This document shows, one piece after another, positions 8,213-17,527 of a stretch of DNA of 64,000 bases. Numbering within the stretch: position 1 is the stretch's first letter; the number at the start of each line of letters is the position of its first letter. The notes beneath the pieces were generated by a model. The model worked only from the letters and a program-made list of their open reading frames with translations. It did not search any database and was not told the origin of the DNA. The position numbers and the translations under genes are program-made. Source of the DNA: JAJNBA01 sp963842295 (GTDB lineage Bacteria; Actinomycetota; UBA4738; HRBIN12); contig CAWJFY010000009.1 of the NCBI GenBank assembly GCA_963842295.1, forward strand, positions 496,001-560,000. The letters are read 5' to 3'.

Positions 8213-9397
8213 TCAGGAGCGAACGTCGCGAGGTCGGAGTCCGCGGAGGCGCTCACCGGCGTCCTTCAGGGTCTCGAGCTTCTTGCAGAACGCGAAGCGG
8301 ACGAGATGGGCGCCCAGCTCCGGTCGAGAGAAGAACGATGAGCCCGGTACGACCGCGACGCCGACGTCCTCGACCATGTGCCGAGCGAATCGCAGGTCAT
8401 CGGGGTACCCGAAACCCGAGATGTCGGCCATCACGTAGTAGGCGCCCGCGGGCGGTTCCACTCCGAAGCCGGTCTCGCGAAGCGTCTCGATCCAGAGATC
8501 CCGGCGCTCGCGATACTCGTCGGCTGTCCTGCGGTAGTACTCCTCCGGCAGGCCGAGCGCGGTCTCGCCGGCCTCCTGCAGCGGCGCCGGCGCCGCGACG
8601 GTCAGGAAGTCGTGGACGGAACGGATTCCCCGGGACAGCGGCGCCGGCGCCACCACCCATCCCACGCGCCAACCGGTGACCGCGTAGGTCTTGGAGAGCG
8701 CGCTGATCGTGACCGTTCGGTCCTCGAGTCCCGCCACCGCCCCGGGCGGCACGTGGACCGCGCCGTCGTACAGGATGTGCTCGTAGATCTCGTCGGTGAA
8801 CACGACGACGTCCCACGTTTGACAGAGGCCTGCGATCACCGCCAGCTCCTCGTGGGAGAACACCTTCCCGGTCGGGTTGTTCGGCGTGTTGATCACGATC
8901 CCGCGCGTGCGCTCGTTGAACGCTGCCGCGAGCTCCTTCTCGTCGAACGTCCAGTCCGGCGCGTGGAGCGTCACCGTCCGGGGGACGGCGCCCGAGATGA
9001 TCGTGTCGGGACCGTAGTTCTCGTAGAACGGTTCGAAGACCACGACCTCGTCGCCGGGGTCGAGGACACCGAGCATCGCGGCGATCATCCCCTCGGTCGA
9101 GCCGCATGTGACCGTGATGTCGCGACCGGCCTCGACCCAGGTCATCCCGTAGCGCTCTCGGTAGTTCCTCGCGAGTGCCGCGCGGAATCCCTCGGCTCCC
9201 CACGTGATCGGGTACTGGTTGATGTCGTCGGCGATCGCCTTGCGGGCGGCCTCCTTCACCTCCTCGGGCGCCGCGAAGTCGGGGAATCCCTGCGAGAGGT
9301 TGATCGCGTCGTGCTCCATCGCAAGGCGCGTCATCTCACGGATCACGGACTCCGTGAACGAGACGGCCTTCTGCGAAGGGCGGATCCGCTCCGACAT
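8213..9397 (-). CDS. PLP-dependent class I/II aminotransferase
   Basis: This fold-type I aminotransferase has 394 aa. The Schiff-base lysine is Lys236 in ALSKTYAVTGWRVGW, Asp202 and Tyr205 in FTDEIYEH contact the cofactor, and NTPNNPTGKV (170-179) is present. N-terminal INLSQGFPDF is typical of the methionine / kynurenine / glutamine-phenylpyruvate transaminase group (YbdL/KAT-like). With a tryptophan dioxygenase at 25.4 kb a kynurenine role is conceivable but unproven. Nothing else nearby fixes the amino-acid donor. Confidence 0.92.
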   Translation of the reverse strand: MSERIRPSQKAVSFTESVIREMTRLAMEHDAINLSQGFPDFAAPEEVKEAARKAIADDINQYPITWGAEGFRAALARNYRERYGMTWVEAGRDITVTCGSTEGMIAAMLGVLDPGDEVVVFEPFYENYGPDTIISGAVPRTVTLHAPDWTFDEKELAAAFNERTRGIVINTPNNPTGKVFSHEELAVIAGLCQTWDVVVFTDEIYEHILYDGAVHVPPGAVAGLEDRTVTISALSKTYAVTGWRVGWVVAPAPLSRGIRSVHDFLTVAAPAPLQEAGETALGLPEEYYRRTADEYRERRDLWIETLRETGFGVEPPAGAYYVMADISGFGYPDDLRFARHMVEDVGVAVVPGSSFFSRPELGAHLVRFAFCKKLETLKDAGERLRGLRPRDVRS

Positions 9398-9501
9398 CGG
9401 ACCCGGAGCGTACCCTGCGCGACGAAGCGCCCGAGGGCGCGAGGCGCGTGTTCCGGTTCCTTCTCAGAGACGACGTGCGCGGCGATCGGGGAACGGCCGG
9501 G

Positions 9502-9885
9502 TCAAGCCGGGTACCTCTTGTGGAAGCCCAACGTTCGTCCTACCTGGTTCCCCCCGGTCCACCAGGTCACCACGTACGCACCGGGGCCTTCGTGCGGGAA
9601 GTTCAGGCCCCACCGGACAGATGAGCCGAAGTTCGACCCCTGAGCTCGGATCTCGAAGGCGTGACACGCCCGGGAGCCATCGGGAGCTCTCACGCAGAGC
9701 CTGTATCGGTCGAAGTACTTGGCGAACAGGGTGATGCGAAGCCGACGGATGCCGTTCACCTTCGTCGTGCTCTGGCAGATGTCGCCGGTGGAACTGCAGT
9801 AGCTGGTGGGTCGATGGAACGCCTCCGCCCTCAGCGGCAACGCCACCAGCACCACGGTCAGCGCGAGGAGCACGATCCGCCTCAT
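9502..9885 (-). CDS. Small secreted protein of unknown function
   Basis: This 127-aa protein has a clear signal peptide (MRRIVLLALTVVLVALPLRAEA, cleavage near residue 22). The mature domain of about 105 residues has four cysteines, which could form two disulfides, and a Trp-rich C-terminal part (YVVTWWTGGNQVGR) suggesting a beta-sandwich. I do not recognise the family. It lies 64 bp downstream of nothing on its own strand that is obviously linked; the PQQ dehydrogenase gene begins further upstream on the same strand. Confidence 0.6.
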   Translation of the reverse strand: MRRIVLLALTVVLVALPLRAEAFHRPTSYCSSTGDICQSTTKVNGIRRLRITLFAKYFDRYRLCVRAPDGSRACHAFEIRAQGSNFGSSVRWGLNFPHEGPGAYVVTWWTGGNQVGRTLGFHKRYPA

Positions 9886-9949
9886 CCTGCCTCCTTGAGT
9901 GACTCGAGCGATCCTGTCTCGGGTGAAGCAGTCTAGCCCTGGGGATCCC

Positions 9950-11143
9950 TCAGGGTCGGGGTCCCAGCCTGTACAGCGCTCCCCCGAGGGACATCGCGTA
10001 GAGCTCTCCTCGGGCGTCCTCTCCGAACGAACTCAGGTTGGGGACGACGGGGCCGAGCACCCGATGATCGATCACGCGACCATCCCTCAAACGGAGAGCC
10101 TCGAGCTCACCGAGGCAGAAGTCGCCGAAGACGAATGCGCCGTACAGATCGGGGATGGACTCGCCCCGATACACGTATCCTCCGGTCACGGTGCAGCCGC
10201 CGTCGTCGTGGGAGTACTCGAAAACGGGACGGACGGCATCCGCCGGCGGCTCCTCGACACCGTACCGGTGGCCCCCTTCCATCAGGTTCCAGCCGTAGTT
10301 CTCACCCCCCGAGGAGCCGGACGGCTGGAAGTCCACCTCCTCCCAGGCGCTTTGACCGACGTCCCCGATCCAGAGGTCGCCGGTCTCGCGGTCGAACGAG
10401 TATCGCCACGGATTTCGCAGGCCGGACGCCCAGATCTCCGGACGTGCGTCGGGGCGATCGACGAACGGGTTGTCCGGTGGGATCGCGTACGGACGCTCGC
10501 CCGGCGGTTCGGGATCGACTCGGAGCATCTTGCCCAACAGCGTCGTCATGGACTGGCCGTTGCCGAGTGGATCGCCCCCGCTCCCCCCGTCGCCGAGCCC
10601 GATGTAGAGGTACCCGTCCGGACCGAACACGAGGTTGCCTCCGTTGTGGTTCGAGTACGGCTGATCGACGAACAGGACATCGCGCCGCGTGGCCACATCC
10701 GCCCGCCTCTCCCGCATCGCGTATCCCGAAACGCGCGTATCGCCGTTCGTGTCGGTGTAGTTCACGTACAGGCGCTGTCCGCTCGGTGAGAACGCCAGGC
10801 CGAGGAGCCCCTGCTCGCTGCCGAGCGAGACCTGCTCGGTGAGATCCAGCACGGGGATGGGATCCACGCGACCGCTGCGGATGGCCATCACCTCCCCCGT
10901 CTTCTGGGCCACGTAGAGCCCGGGATCGCCCGGTCGAACAGCCAGCGCGAGTGGCTGCTCGAACATCGCCACCTGCACCAAACGGATCCGAACATCGGCC
11001 AGATCGGGCGCAGGCGATATCGGCGATGTGGTGGAGGGACGGACGCTCGGGGAAGGACTCGGAGGATCCGAGGGGTCCGGTGGCGTGGCGGCACCCCCGC
11101 ACGCACCGGAGAGGATGACCGCGACGACAGCGAGCGAAGCCAT
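9950..11143 (-). CDS. PQQ-dependent sugar dehydrogenase (Gdh/sorbosone-type beta-propeller), lipoprotein-like
   Basis: This six-bladed propeller dehydrogenase oxidises aldoses outside the membrane using PQQ. It is about 397 aa from the ATG at 11143. Family features are EQGLLGLAFSP, the catalytic-His segment SNHNGGNLVFGPDG, IGLGDGGSGGDP, GLRNPWRYSFD and a DDGGCTVTGGYVYRG end blade. The N-terminus has a hydrophobic stretch ending in a cysteine, then a Pro/Ser-rich linker, so it is exported and perhaps lipidated. Its n-region is short; a GTG 48 bases upstream would add positive charges and is an alternative start. No PQQ biosynthesis gene is in the window. Confidence 0.88.
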   Translation of the reverse strand: MASLAVVAVILSGACGGAATPPDPSDPPSPSPSVRPSTTSPISPAPDLADVRIRLVQVAMFEQPLALAVRPGDPGLYVAQKTGEVMAIRSGRVDPIPVLDLTEQVSLGSEQGLLGLAFSPSGQRLYVNYTDTNGDTRVSGYAMRERRADVATRRDVLFVDQPYSNHNGGNLVFGPDGYLYIGLGDGGSGGDPLGNGQSMTTLLGKMLRVDPEPPGERPYAIPPDNPFVDRPDARPEIWASGLRNPWRYSFDRETGDLWIGDVGQSAWEEVDFQPSGSSGGENYGWNLMEGGHRYGVEEPPADAVRPVFEYSHDDGGCTVTGGYVYRGESIPDLYGAFVFGDFCLGELEALRLRDGRVIDHRVLGPVVPNLSSFGEDARGELYAMSLGGALYRLGPRP

Positions 11144-11363
11144 GTGACATCGCCCACGCCCCCTCGGATCATGCGCGCGCCGTCCGATCACCCCAACGAT
11201 GGTACGGACATCGAGTGCCTCGGAGTCGTCAGGGAGCCGCGTGACGTTGCGGCGCCGAGCGAGCGTGAGCATCGCCACGACGGCCAGCAGGGCGATCTCC
11301 CACGCAAGGTTCCCCTTGGGGCTCGAGACGTTGGCTCGAGACGACCTCGGCTCTGAAGGGCCG

Positions 11364-12149
11364 CTACCTTCCCGTCAACGAGAAATGCATGTAGTCCTTC
11401 AGGGTGCTCCAGTGCCCGCCCCACTCCCAGCCGATCCGCGCGAACGACCGGACCACGATGTCTCCCTCGTGGATCATCCCTTTCCTGTGAAGCGACCGGT
11501 CGCGGTACGGCTTCGCGATGTGACGGAGCACCGTGCCGTCGTTCCGAACGTAGGGGTTCTGCAAGGGATTGATGTCGATCGCCCAGCCGTACGAGTGGTG
11601 CGACAACGACGTGCTCCCGGTCGCGGGTCGGCAGTTGAAGGCTCCTGTGGGACTCGTCGGGTGCATGTTCCAGTAGTCCTGCGGGCGCGGGGGCCGGTAC
11701 TTCGGGGGAAGGACGACACGCTTGATCGGGAACTTCGCGCGGAACAGCCGCCTGAAGACCCACAAGATGTCGTGGGCCACCATCTCGTGAACCACCAGCG
11801 GACCGGTCCGGACCTCAGCGCGGAAGTCCCAGTAGCTGACGCGAACGAGACGCAGATCCGCGATCGGAACCGGGCACCCCGGGTGCCAGCTCCGGCCCAC
11901 CAGCACTCGCCGGAGCGCCGGCCCGATCCGGGAGACGCCGCCTTCGAAGCGCTGTGGCTGCGACTCCTCGGGTGCGACTGCCTCAGGGGTCATCGACCCC
12001 GTCACGACGGCCGGCGGCTCGGTCGCGATCTCCCTGAGGGCAACGCTCGGAGGAGCCTCGGTGCGCTCGACGGCCGGTGTCTGCGAGCATGCCGCCATCA
12101 CGACGGCGAGCGCGACCGATATGGAGGCGAACCGAGTCATGAACTTCAT
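11364..12149 (-). CDS. M15-family D-Ala-D-Ala carboxypeptidase-like lipoprotein
   Basis: This 261-aa secreted lipoprotein has the signal MKFMTRFASISVALAVVMAAC with lipobox MAAC (Cys21). The C-terminal domain of about 130 residues matches M15/VanY-type zinc peptidases that trim peptidoglycan stem peptides: FNCRPATGSTSLSHHSYGWAIDIN supplies the His and Asp ligands, and WEWGGHW supplies the final zinc His. Residues 22-100 form a linker. It is transcribed away from glgE with 80 bp between the starts. A GTATAC palindrome near 12183 could serve as a shared -10. Confidence 0.85.
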   Translation of the reverse strand: MKFMTRFASISVALAVVMAACSQTPAVERTEAPPSVALREIATEPPAVVTGSMTPEAVAPEESQPQRFEGGVSRIGPALRRVLVGRSWHPGCPVPIADLRLVRVSYWDFRAEVRTGPLVVHEMVAHDILWVFRRLFRAKFPIKRVVLPPKYRPPRPQDYWNMHPTSPTGAFNCRPATGSTSLSHHSYGWAIDINPLQNPYVRNDGTVLRHIAKPYRDRSLHRKGMIHEGDIVVRSFARIGWEWGGHWSTLKDYMHFSLTGR

Positions 12150-12229
12150 CCTCCCATCGTCGGCCGACCCGGCTCCGAACCTGTATACGTGAGAGGGGAG
12201 TCGAGACGGGCAAGCAGCTGACGAGGATC

Positions 12230-14179
12230 GTGATCGAGCAGGTGTCGCCCGCCGTGGAGGGCGGACTCTTCCCCGCGAAAACCTCCGTCGGGGACATCGT
12301 GCCTTTCGAAGCCGACGTCTTCACCGACGGTCACGACCTGCCGGCCGCCCGGGTGCTGGTCCGCCACGAAGATGCCGACTGGCGGGAGGCGCCGATGGTT
12401 CCCCTCGGGAACGACCACTGGCGTGCCGAGGTGGCGATCCGGGAGCGCGGAACGTACCGGTTCCGCGTCGAGGGCTGGATCGATCCGTGGGCGACGTGGC
12501 GCTCGGATCTCGAGAAGTGGCTGGCGGCGGGCCAGGACGTGGCCGCCGAACTGAAGGAAGGGGCGAGGCTCGTCGGCGGCGCCGCGCGGCGCGCACGCGC
12601 CGCGGGCGCCGCCGACGAGGCCGACCGCCTGACGGCGGCGGTCACGCGCCTCCGCGGACGCGATCTCGCCGAGGCGACGGCGCTCGCCACCTCCACACCG
12701 CTGAACGACCTGATGGCCACGCACGCGGACCGGCGCCGTGGCGCCGCAGCCTCCACTGAGTACGTGTTGGTCGCCGCAAGGGAGCGCGCGCGCCACGGCG
12801 CCTGGTACGAGCTCTTCCCGCGCTCGGCCTCGCCCGATCCCGATCGGCACGGGACGCTCCGCGATGCCGCGGCACTCGTGCCGGACATCGCGGAGCTCGG
12901 CTTCGACGTCCTGTACCTCCCGCCCATCCATCCGATCGGCGAGACCAAGCGCAAGGGCTCGAACAACTCCGCGACCGCCGGTCCCGGCGATCCGGGGAGC
13001 CCGTGGGCGATCGGATCGGAGGCCGGCGGGCACACGGCGATCCACCCGGAGCTCGGCACGTTCGACGACTTCGAACACCTGCTGGCCGAGCTGAAGCTTC
13101 ATGAGATGGAGCTCGCTCTCGACATCGCCTTCCAGTGCTCTCCCGATCATCCCTGGGTGCGGGAGCATCCCGACTGGTTCCCGCACCACGCCGACGGCAC
13201 GATCCGATTCGCCGAGAACCCGCCGAAGAAGTACGAGGACATCTACCCTCTCGACTTCGAGACGAAGGATCGCGAGGGGCTCTGGCGAGCACTGCTCGAC
13301 GTGGTCCTGTTCTGGGTCGAGAAAGGGGTGCCGATCTTCCGCGTGGACAACCCCCACACGAAGCCCTTCACCTTCTGGGAGTGGCTGCTCTCGGAGGTGA
13401 AGGGCGACCATCCCGACGTCCTGTTCCTGTCGGAGGCGTTCACGCGCCCTCGCGTGATGGAGCGACTGGCCAAGATCGGGTTCGACCAGTCCTACACCTA
13501 CTTCGCGTGGCGGCGGTCGAAGGACGAGCTGACCCAGTACCTGACCGAGCTCACGCAGGGTCCGGCCCGCGACTTCCTGAGACCCAACCTCTGGCCCAAC
13601 ACCCCCGACATCCTCACCGACGAGCTGCAAGAAGGCGGACCGCCTGCCTTCCGGCTTCGGTACCTGTTGGCCGCGACGCTCGGCGCCAACTACGGGATCT
13701 ACGGGCCGGCGTTCGAGCACATGGAGCACGAGCCGAGGGAGCCGGGCTCGGAGGAGTACCGCGATTCCGAGAAGTACCAGCTGCGCTTCCGGAAGGCGGC
13801 AGCGGCCAGCGGCATGCGGGAGCTGATGGCCCGCGTGAACCTGATCCGCCGGGAGCACCCGGCCCTGCGGCACGACCGTACGCTGCGGTTCCACCCGACG
13901 GACAACGACCAGCTGATCGCGTATAGCAAGACGCTCCCCGACGGGAGCGATCCGGTCGTCGTCATCGTCAACATCGATCCCGTGCATCCCCGGTCCGGGT
14001 GGGTGGACCTGAGGATGCCGGAGCTCGGGATGGCGTGGGATGAGTCGTTCATCGCTCGTGATCTCCTCGGCGGCGAGTCCTTCCCATGGACCGGGGCCCG
14101 CAACTTCGTGGAGCTGCACCCCGCGCATCAGCCCGGGCATGTGCTCGTGGTCGAGCCCTCCAGGAGCCCCGCTCCGTGA
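12230..14179 (+). CDS. glgE: Alpha-1,4-glucan:maltose-1-phosphate maltosyltransferase
   Basis: GlgE (GH13_3, 649 aa) transfers maltose from alpha-maltose-1-phosphate onto the non-reducing end of alpha-1,4-glucan in the cytosol. The N-terminal beta domain starts IEQVSPAVEGGLFP, as in known GlgE. The catalytic core has Asp373 as nucleophile in RVDNPHTKP and Glu402 as acid/base in LSEAFTRP; YELFPRS and PPIHPIG mark the donor site. The start is a GTG preceded by GAGG. It is the first gene of a five-gene operon whose next gene makes trehalose into maltose and then maltose-1-phosphate, exactly its donor. The next gene overlaps by GTGA. Confidence 0.96.
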   Translation: MIEQVSPAVEGGLFPAKTSVGDIVPFEADVFTDGHDLPAARVLVRHEDADWREAPMVPLGNDHWRAEVAIRERGTYRFRVEGWIDPWATWRSDLEKWLAAGQDVAAELKEGARLVGGAARRARAAGAADEADRLTAAVTRLRGRDLAEATALATSTPLNDLMATHADRRRGAAASTEYVLVAARERARHGAWYELFPRSASPDPDRHGTLRDAAALVPDIAELGFDVLYLPPIHPIGETKRKGSNNSATAGPGDPGSPWAIGSEAGGHTAIHPELGTFDDFEHLLAELKLHEMELALDIAFQCSPDHPWVREHPDWFPHHADGTIRFAENPPKKYEDIYPLDFETKDREGLWRALLDVVLFWVEKGVPIFRVDNPHTKPFTFWEWLLSEVKGDHPDVLFLSEAFTRPRVMERLAKIGFDQSYTYFAWRRSKDELTQYLTELTQGPARDFLRPNLWPNTPDILTDELQEGGPPAFRLRYLLAATLGANYGIYGPAFEHMEHEPREPGSEEYRDSEKYQLRFRKAAAASGMRELMARVNLIRREHPALRHDRTLRFHPTDNDQLIAYSKTLPDGSDPVVVIVNIDPVHPRSGWVDLRMPELGMAWDESFIARDLLGGESFPWTGARNFVELHPAHQPGHVLVVEPSRSPAP

Positions 14180-17100
14180 CGGCCCGTGCCCGCACGGACG
14201 CCGTGACGGCGCCCGTCGAGATGACACGGAAAACCGCGAGCCCGGTGACGCTCGGGGCGCCGGCCTCGCACTGGTACCAGGACGCCGTGATCTACGAGCT
14301 CCACGTCCGCGCGTACCAGGACAGCAACGCGGACGGTGTCGGCGACCTGGCGGGCCTCGTCCGGCGACTGGATCACATCCGGGACCTCGGCGCGACGGCC
14401 GTCTGGCTGCTCCCCTTCTACCCGTCCCCGCTACGCGACGACGGGTACGACATCGCCGCCTACAAGGAGATCCATCCCGCCTACGGCTCGATGCGCGATT
14501 TCCGGACCTTCTTGCGCGAAGCGCACCGGCGGGATCTGCGCGTGATCACCGAGGTGGTGATGAACCACACCTCGGAGGAGCATCCGTGGTTCCAGCGTGC
14601 CCGCGCCGCCAAGCCCGGCTCGTGGCAGCGGAACTTCTACGTGTGGGCGGACACGCCGGAGGGCTATCCGGAGGCTCGCGTCATCTTCGGGGACTTCGAG
14701 TCGTCGAACTGGGCGTGGGACGCCGTGGCAGGGCAGTACTACTGGCACCGCTTCTACTCCCATCAGCCTGACCTCAACTTCGACGAAGCACGCGTGCGCG
14801 AGGCGATGTTCGATGTCGTGGACTTCTGGCTCTCGCTCGGCGTGGACGGCTTGCGCCTGGACGCCGTCCCCTACCTGTTCGAACGCGAAGGGACCAACTG
14901 CGAGAACCTCCCAGAGACGCTCGAGTTCCTCTCCGACCTCCGCCGCCACATCGATGCGAAGTTCGAGGACCGGATGCTCCTGGCCGAGGCGAACCAATGG
15001 CCGGAGGATGCGGTCGCGTACTTCGGCAACGGCGATCGTTGCCACATGGCGTTCCACTTCCCGTTGATGCCGCGGATGTTCATGGCGAACCGAATGGAGG
15101 ACCGGTTCCCGCTGATCGACATCTTGAACCAGACGCCGACGATCCCCGAAAGCGCGCAATGGGCCACGTTCCTGCGGAACCACGACGAGTTGACCCTCGA
15201 GATGGTGACGGACGAGGAGCGCGACTACATGTACCGCGTCTACGCGGAAGACCCGCAGGCGCGCATCAACCTCGGGATCCGACGGCGACTGGCTCCACTG
15301 CTCGGCAACGACCGGCGCCGGATCGAGCTGATGAACGCGCTGCTGTTCTCCTTGCCGGGCACCCCGGTCATCTACTACGGCGACGAGATCGGCATGGGGG
15401 ACAACATCTACCTGGGCGATCGCAACGGCGTGCGGACGCCGATGCAGTGGAACCAGGACCGCAACGCAGGCTTCTCGGCCGCCAACCCCCAGCGGTTGTA
15501 CCTGCCGCTGGTCGCCGACCCCGAGCACCACCCCTCGGCTATCAACGTCGAGGCGCAGCAGAACAACCCTTCCTCGCTGCTGTGGTGGATGCGACGGTTG
15601 ATCGGTGCGGCCCGGCGTTCACCCTCGCTCTCGCGCGGCGACATCGAGTTCCTCTATCCGGAGAACCGCAAGGTGGTGGCCTTCCTTCGCACGTTCGGCG
15701 ATGACCGGACCTTGGTGGTCGCGAACCTCTCGCGGAGCGCGCAGTTCGTCGAGCTGGATCTGTCCCGTTTCGATGGCCAGATCCCCGTCGAGCTCTTCGG
15801 CCCGACCGAGTTCCCCCGGATCGGGCAGCTCCCCTACTTCATCACGCTCGGACCGTACGGGTACTTCTGGTTCCGACTCCAGCCCGATGAGCGGGAGGAA
15901 GAGATCGCGACGTCGCCGGTCCCCACGCTCACGTCGGCGGGATCGTGGGACGCGGTGCTGGCGGAACCGGCGCGAGGCGCCCTGGAGCGGTCGTTGCCGC
16001 GGTTCCTCGTCCGACAGCGATGGTTCGGCGCGAAGGGCAGGAAGATCTCGACGGTGTCGATCGCGGACACCATCCGCATCCCTGGCGCCGAGCGGGACGG
16101 CTTCAAGGGCCTGGTCACGTTCGTCGACGTGACCTTCACCGAAGGGGAGCCCGCCACGTACGCCCTCCCGCTCGCGGGCAGGCGCGACGGCGAGGATATC
16201 GGCCCCGAGTACGTGATCGCCAGGGTCGAGACACCCGACGGCGAATGGCTGCTGGTAGACGGTCTCCGGGACGCGGCGCTGGCCGAGGCGCTCCTCGAGA
16301 TGATCGAGCGCAGGCGGGTGGCGCGCGGCCAGCGCCGACGTCTCGTCGGCACACGGGCCGAGGGGTTCGTGCGGCTCCGGGGCGAGGGCGCGCTCGAGCC
16401 GCAGTTCAGCTGGGGCGATCAGAGCAACACGTCGGTGACCTTCGGCGACCGGCTCGTGCTGAAACTGTTCCGCCGCGTCGAGGAGGGCATCAACCCCGAG
16501 CTCGAGGTGGGCCGGTTCCTGACGGATCGCACCGTCTTCCGGCACTCCGCGCCGACCGCCGGCGCGATCGAGCTTCCCGACGGAGGAGGAGGCTCGACGG
16601 TCGCGATCCTCCAGGGATACGTGCAGAACGAGGGCGACGCGTGGGCGTACTCGCTCGATGCGATCCAGGAGTCGTTCGAGAGGGCGCTCGCCCTTCCGGC
16701 GGATCAGCCGGTCCCCCGCGTGGAGCACTCCCTGATGGACATGGTCGGCGAGCTCCCGTCGCTCCTCACCTACGACCTGATCGGGCCCTTCCTCGGTTCG
16801 GCCTGGCTCCTCGGGCGCCGGACCGCGCAGCTCCACCTCGCACTCGGTTCGCGCCCGGACGACAAAGTGTTCGCGCCCGAGCCGATCACGCGGATGTACC
16901 AGCGCTCGCTGTACCAGTCGATGCGCTCGCAGGCGGTGACCACGCTTCGCCGCCTGGGTGTCCACGAAGTCGGACCCGAGGTCGAAGAGCTGCTCGCACG
17001 CCAGGACGAGCTCTTCGCCCGCTACGCCGTCGTCACCGGGGAGAAGATCGAGCGGGCAACGGATCCGCGTCCACGGCGACTACCACCTTGGCCAGGTCCT

Positions 17101-17527
17101 GTGGACGGGCCGGGACTTCATCATCATCGACTTCGAAGGCGAACCTGCGAGACCGCTCAGCGAGCGGAGGATCAAGCGTTCGCCGCTCCGGGACGTTGCC
17201 GGCATGCTCCGATCCTTCGACTACGCGACCCGCACCGCGATGCGGTCCCCATGGGTCGAGGACCTCTCGCCGGAGGAGAGGGTGTCGCTGGCCGATTGGG
17301 CACATGCATGGACCCACTGGGTCTCGGCCACGTTCCTGGACCACTATTTCGAGGTCGCGGGCGACAGCCCCCTCCTGCCGCAGACGGAGGAAGAGACACG
17401 TCGGATGCTGCACGCTCTTCTGCTCGACAAGGCCGTCTACGAGATCGCCTACGAGCTCGACAACCGTCCCGACTGGCTCCCCGTGCCCGTTCGCGGCGTC
17501 CTCGACCTGCTGGACGAGGGCCCGTGA
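14176..17527 (+). CDS. treS: Trehalose synthase - maltokinase fusion (TreS-Mak/Pep2), frameshifted in the kinase domain
   Basis: Residues 1 to about 575 are TreS (GH13_16), which interconverts trehalose and maltose. Asp229 (GLRLDAVP) is the nucleophile, Glu271 (LLAEANQW) the acid/base, and Asp337 lies in RNHDE. From about 590 a maltokinase domain begins (RWFGAKGRK); it phosphorylates maltose at the anomeric carbon for GlgE. Near 17050 the frame changes by one base. The downstream part, with the kinase loop VHGDYHLGQ and IDFEGEP, continues in another frame to the stop at 17525-17527. Uncorrected, the upstream frame stays open into malQ. The cause may be a sequencing error or a true lesion. It starts at a GTG overlapping the glgE stop. 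Confidence 0.9.

Noticed and set aside
12146..14227. Minus-strand open frame of 693 codons opposite glgE
   Set aside because: GlgE is unambiguous on the plus strand with catalytic residues intact; the antisense frame is compositional.
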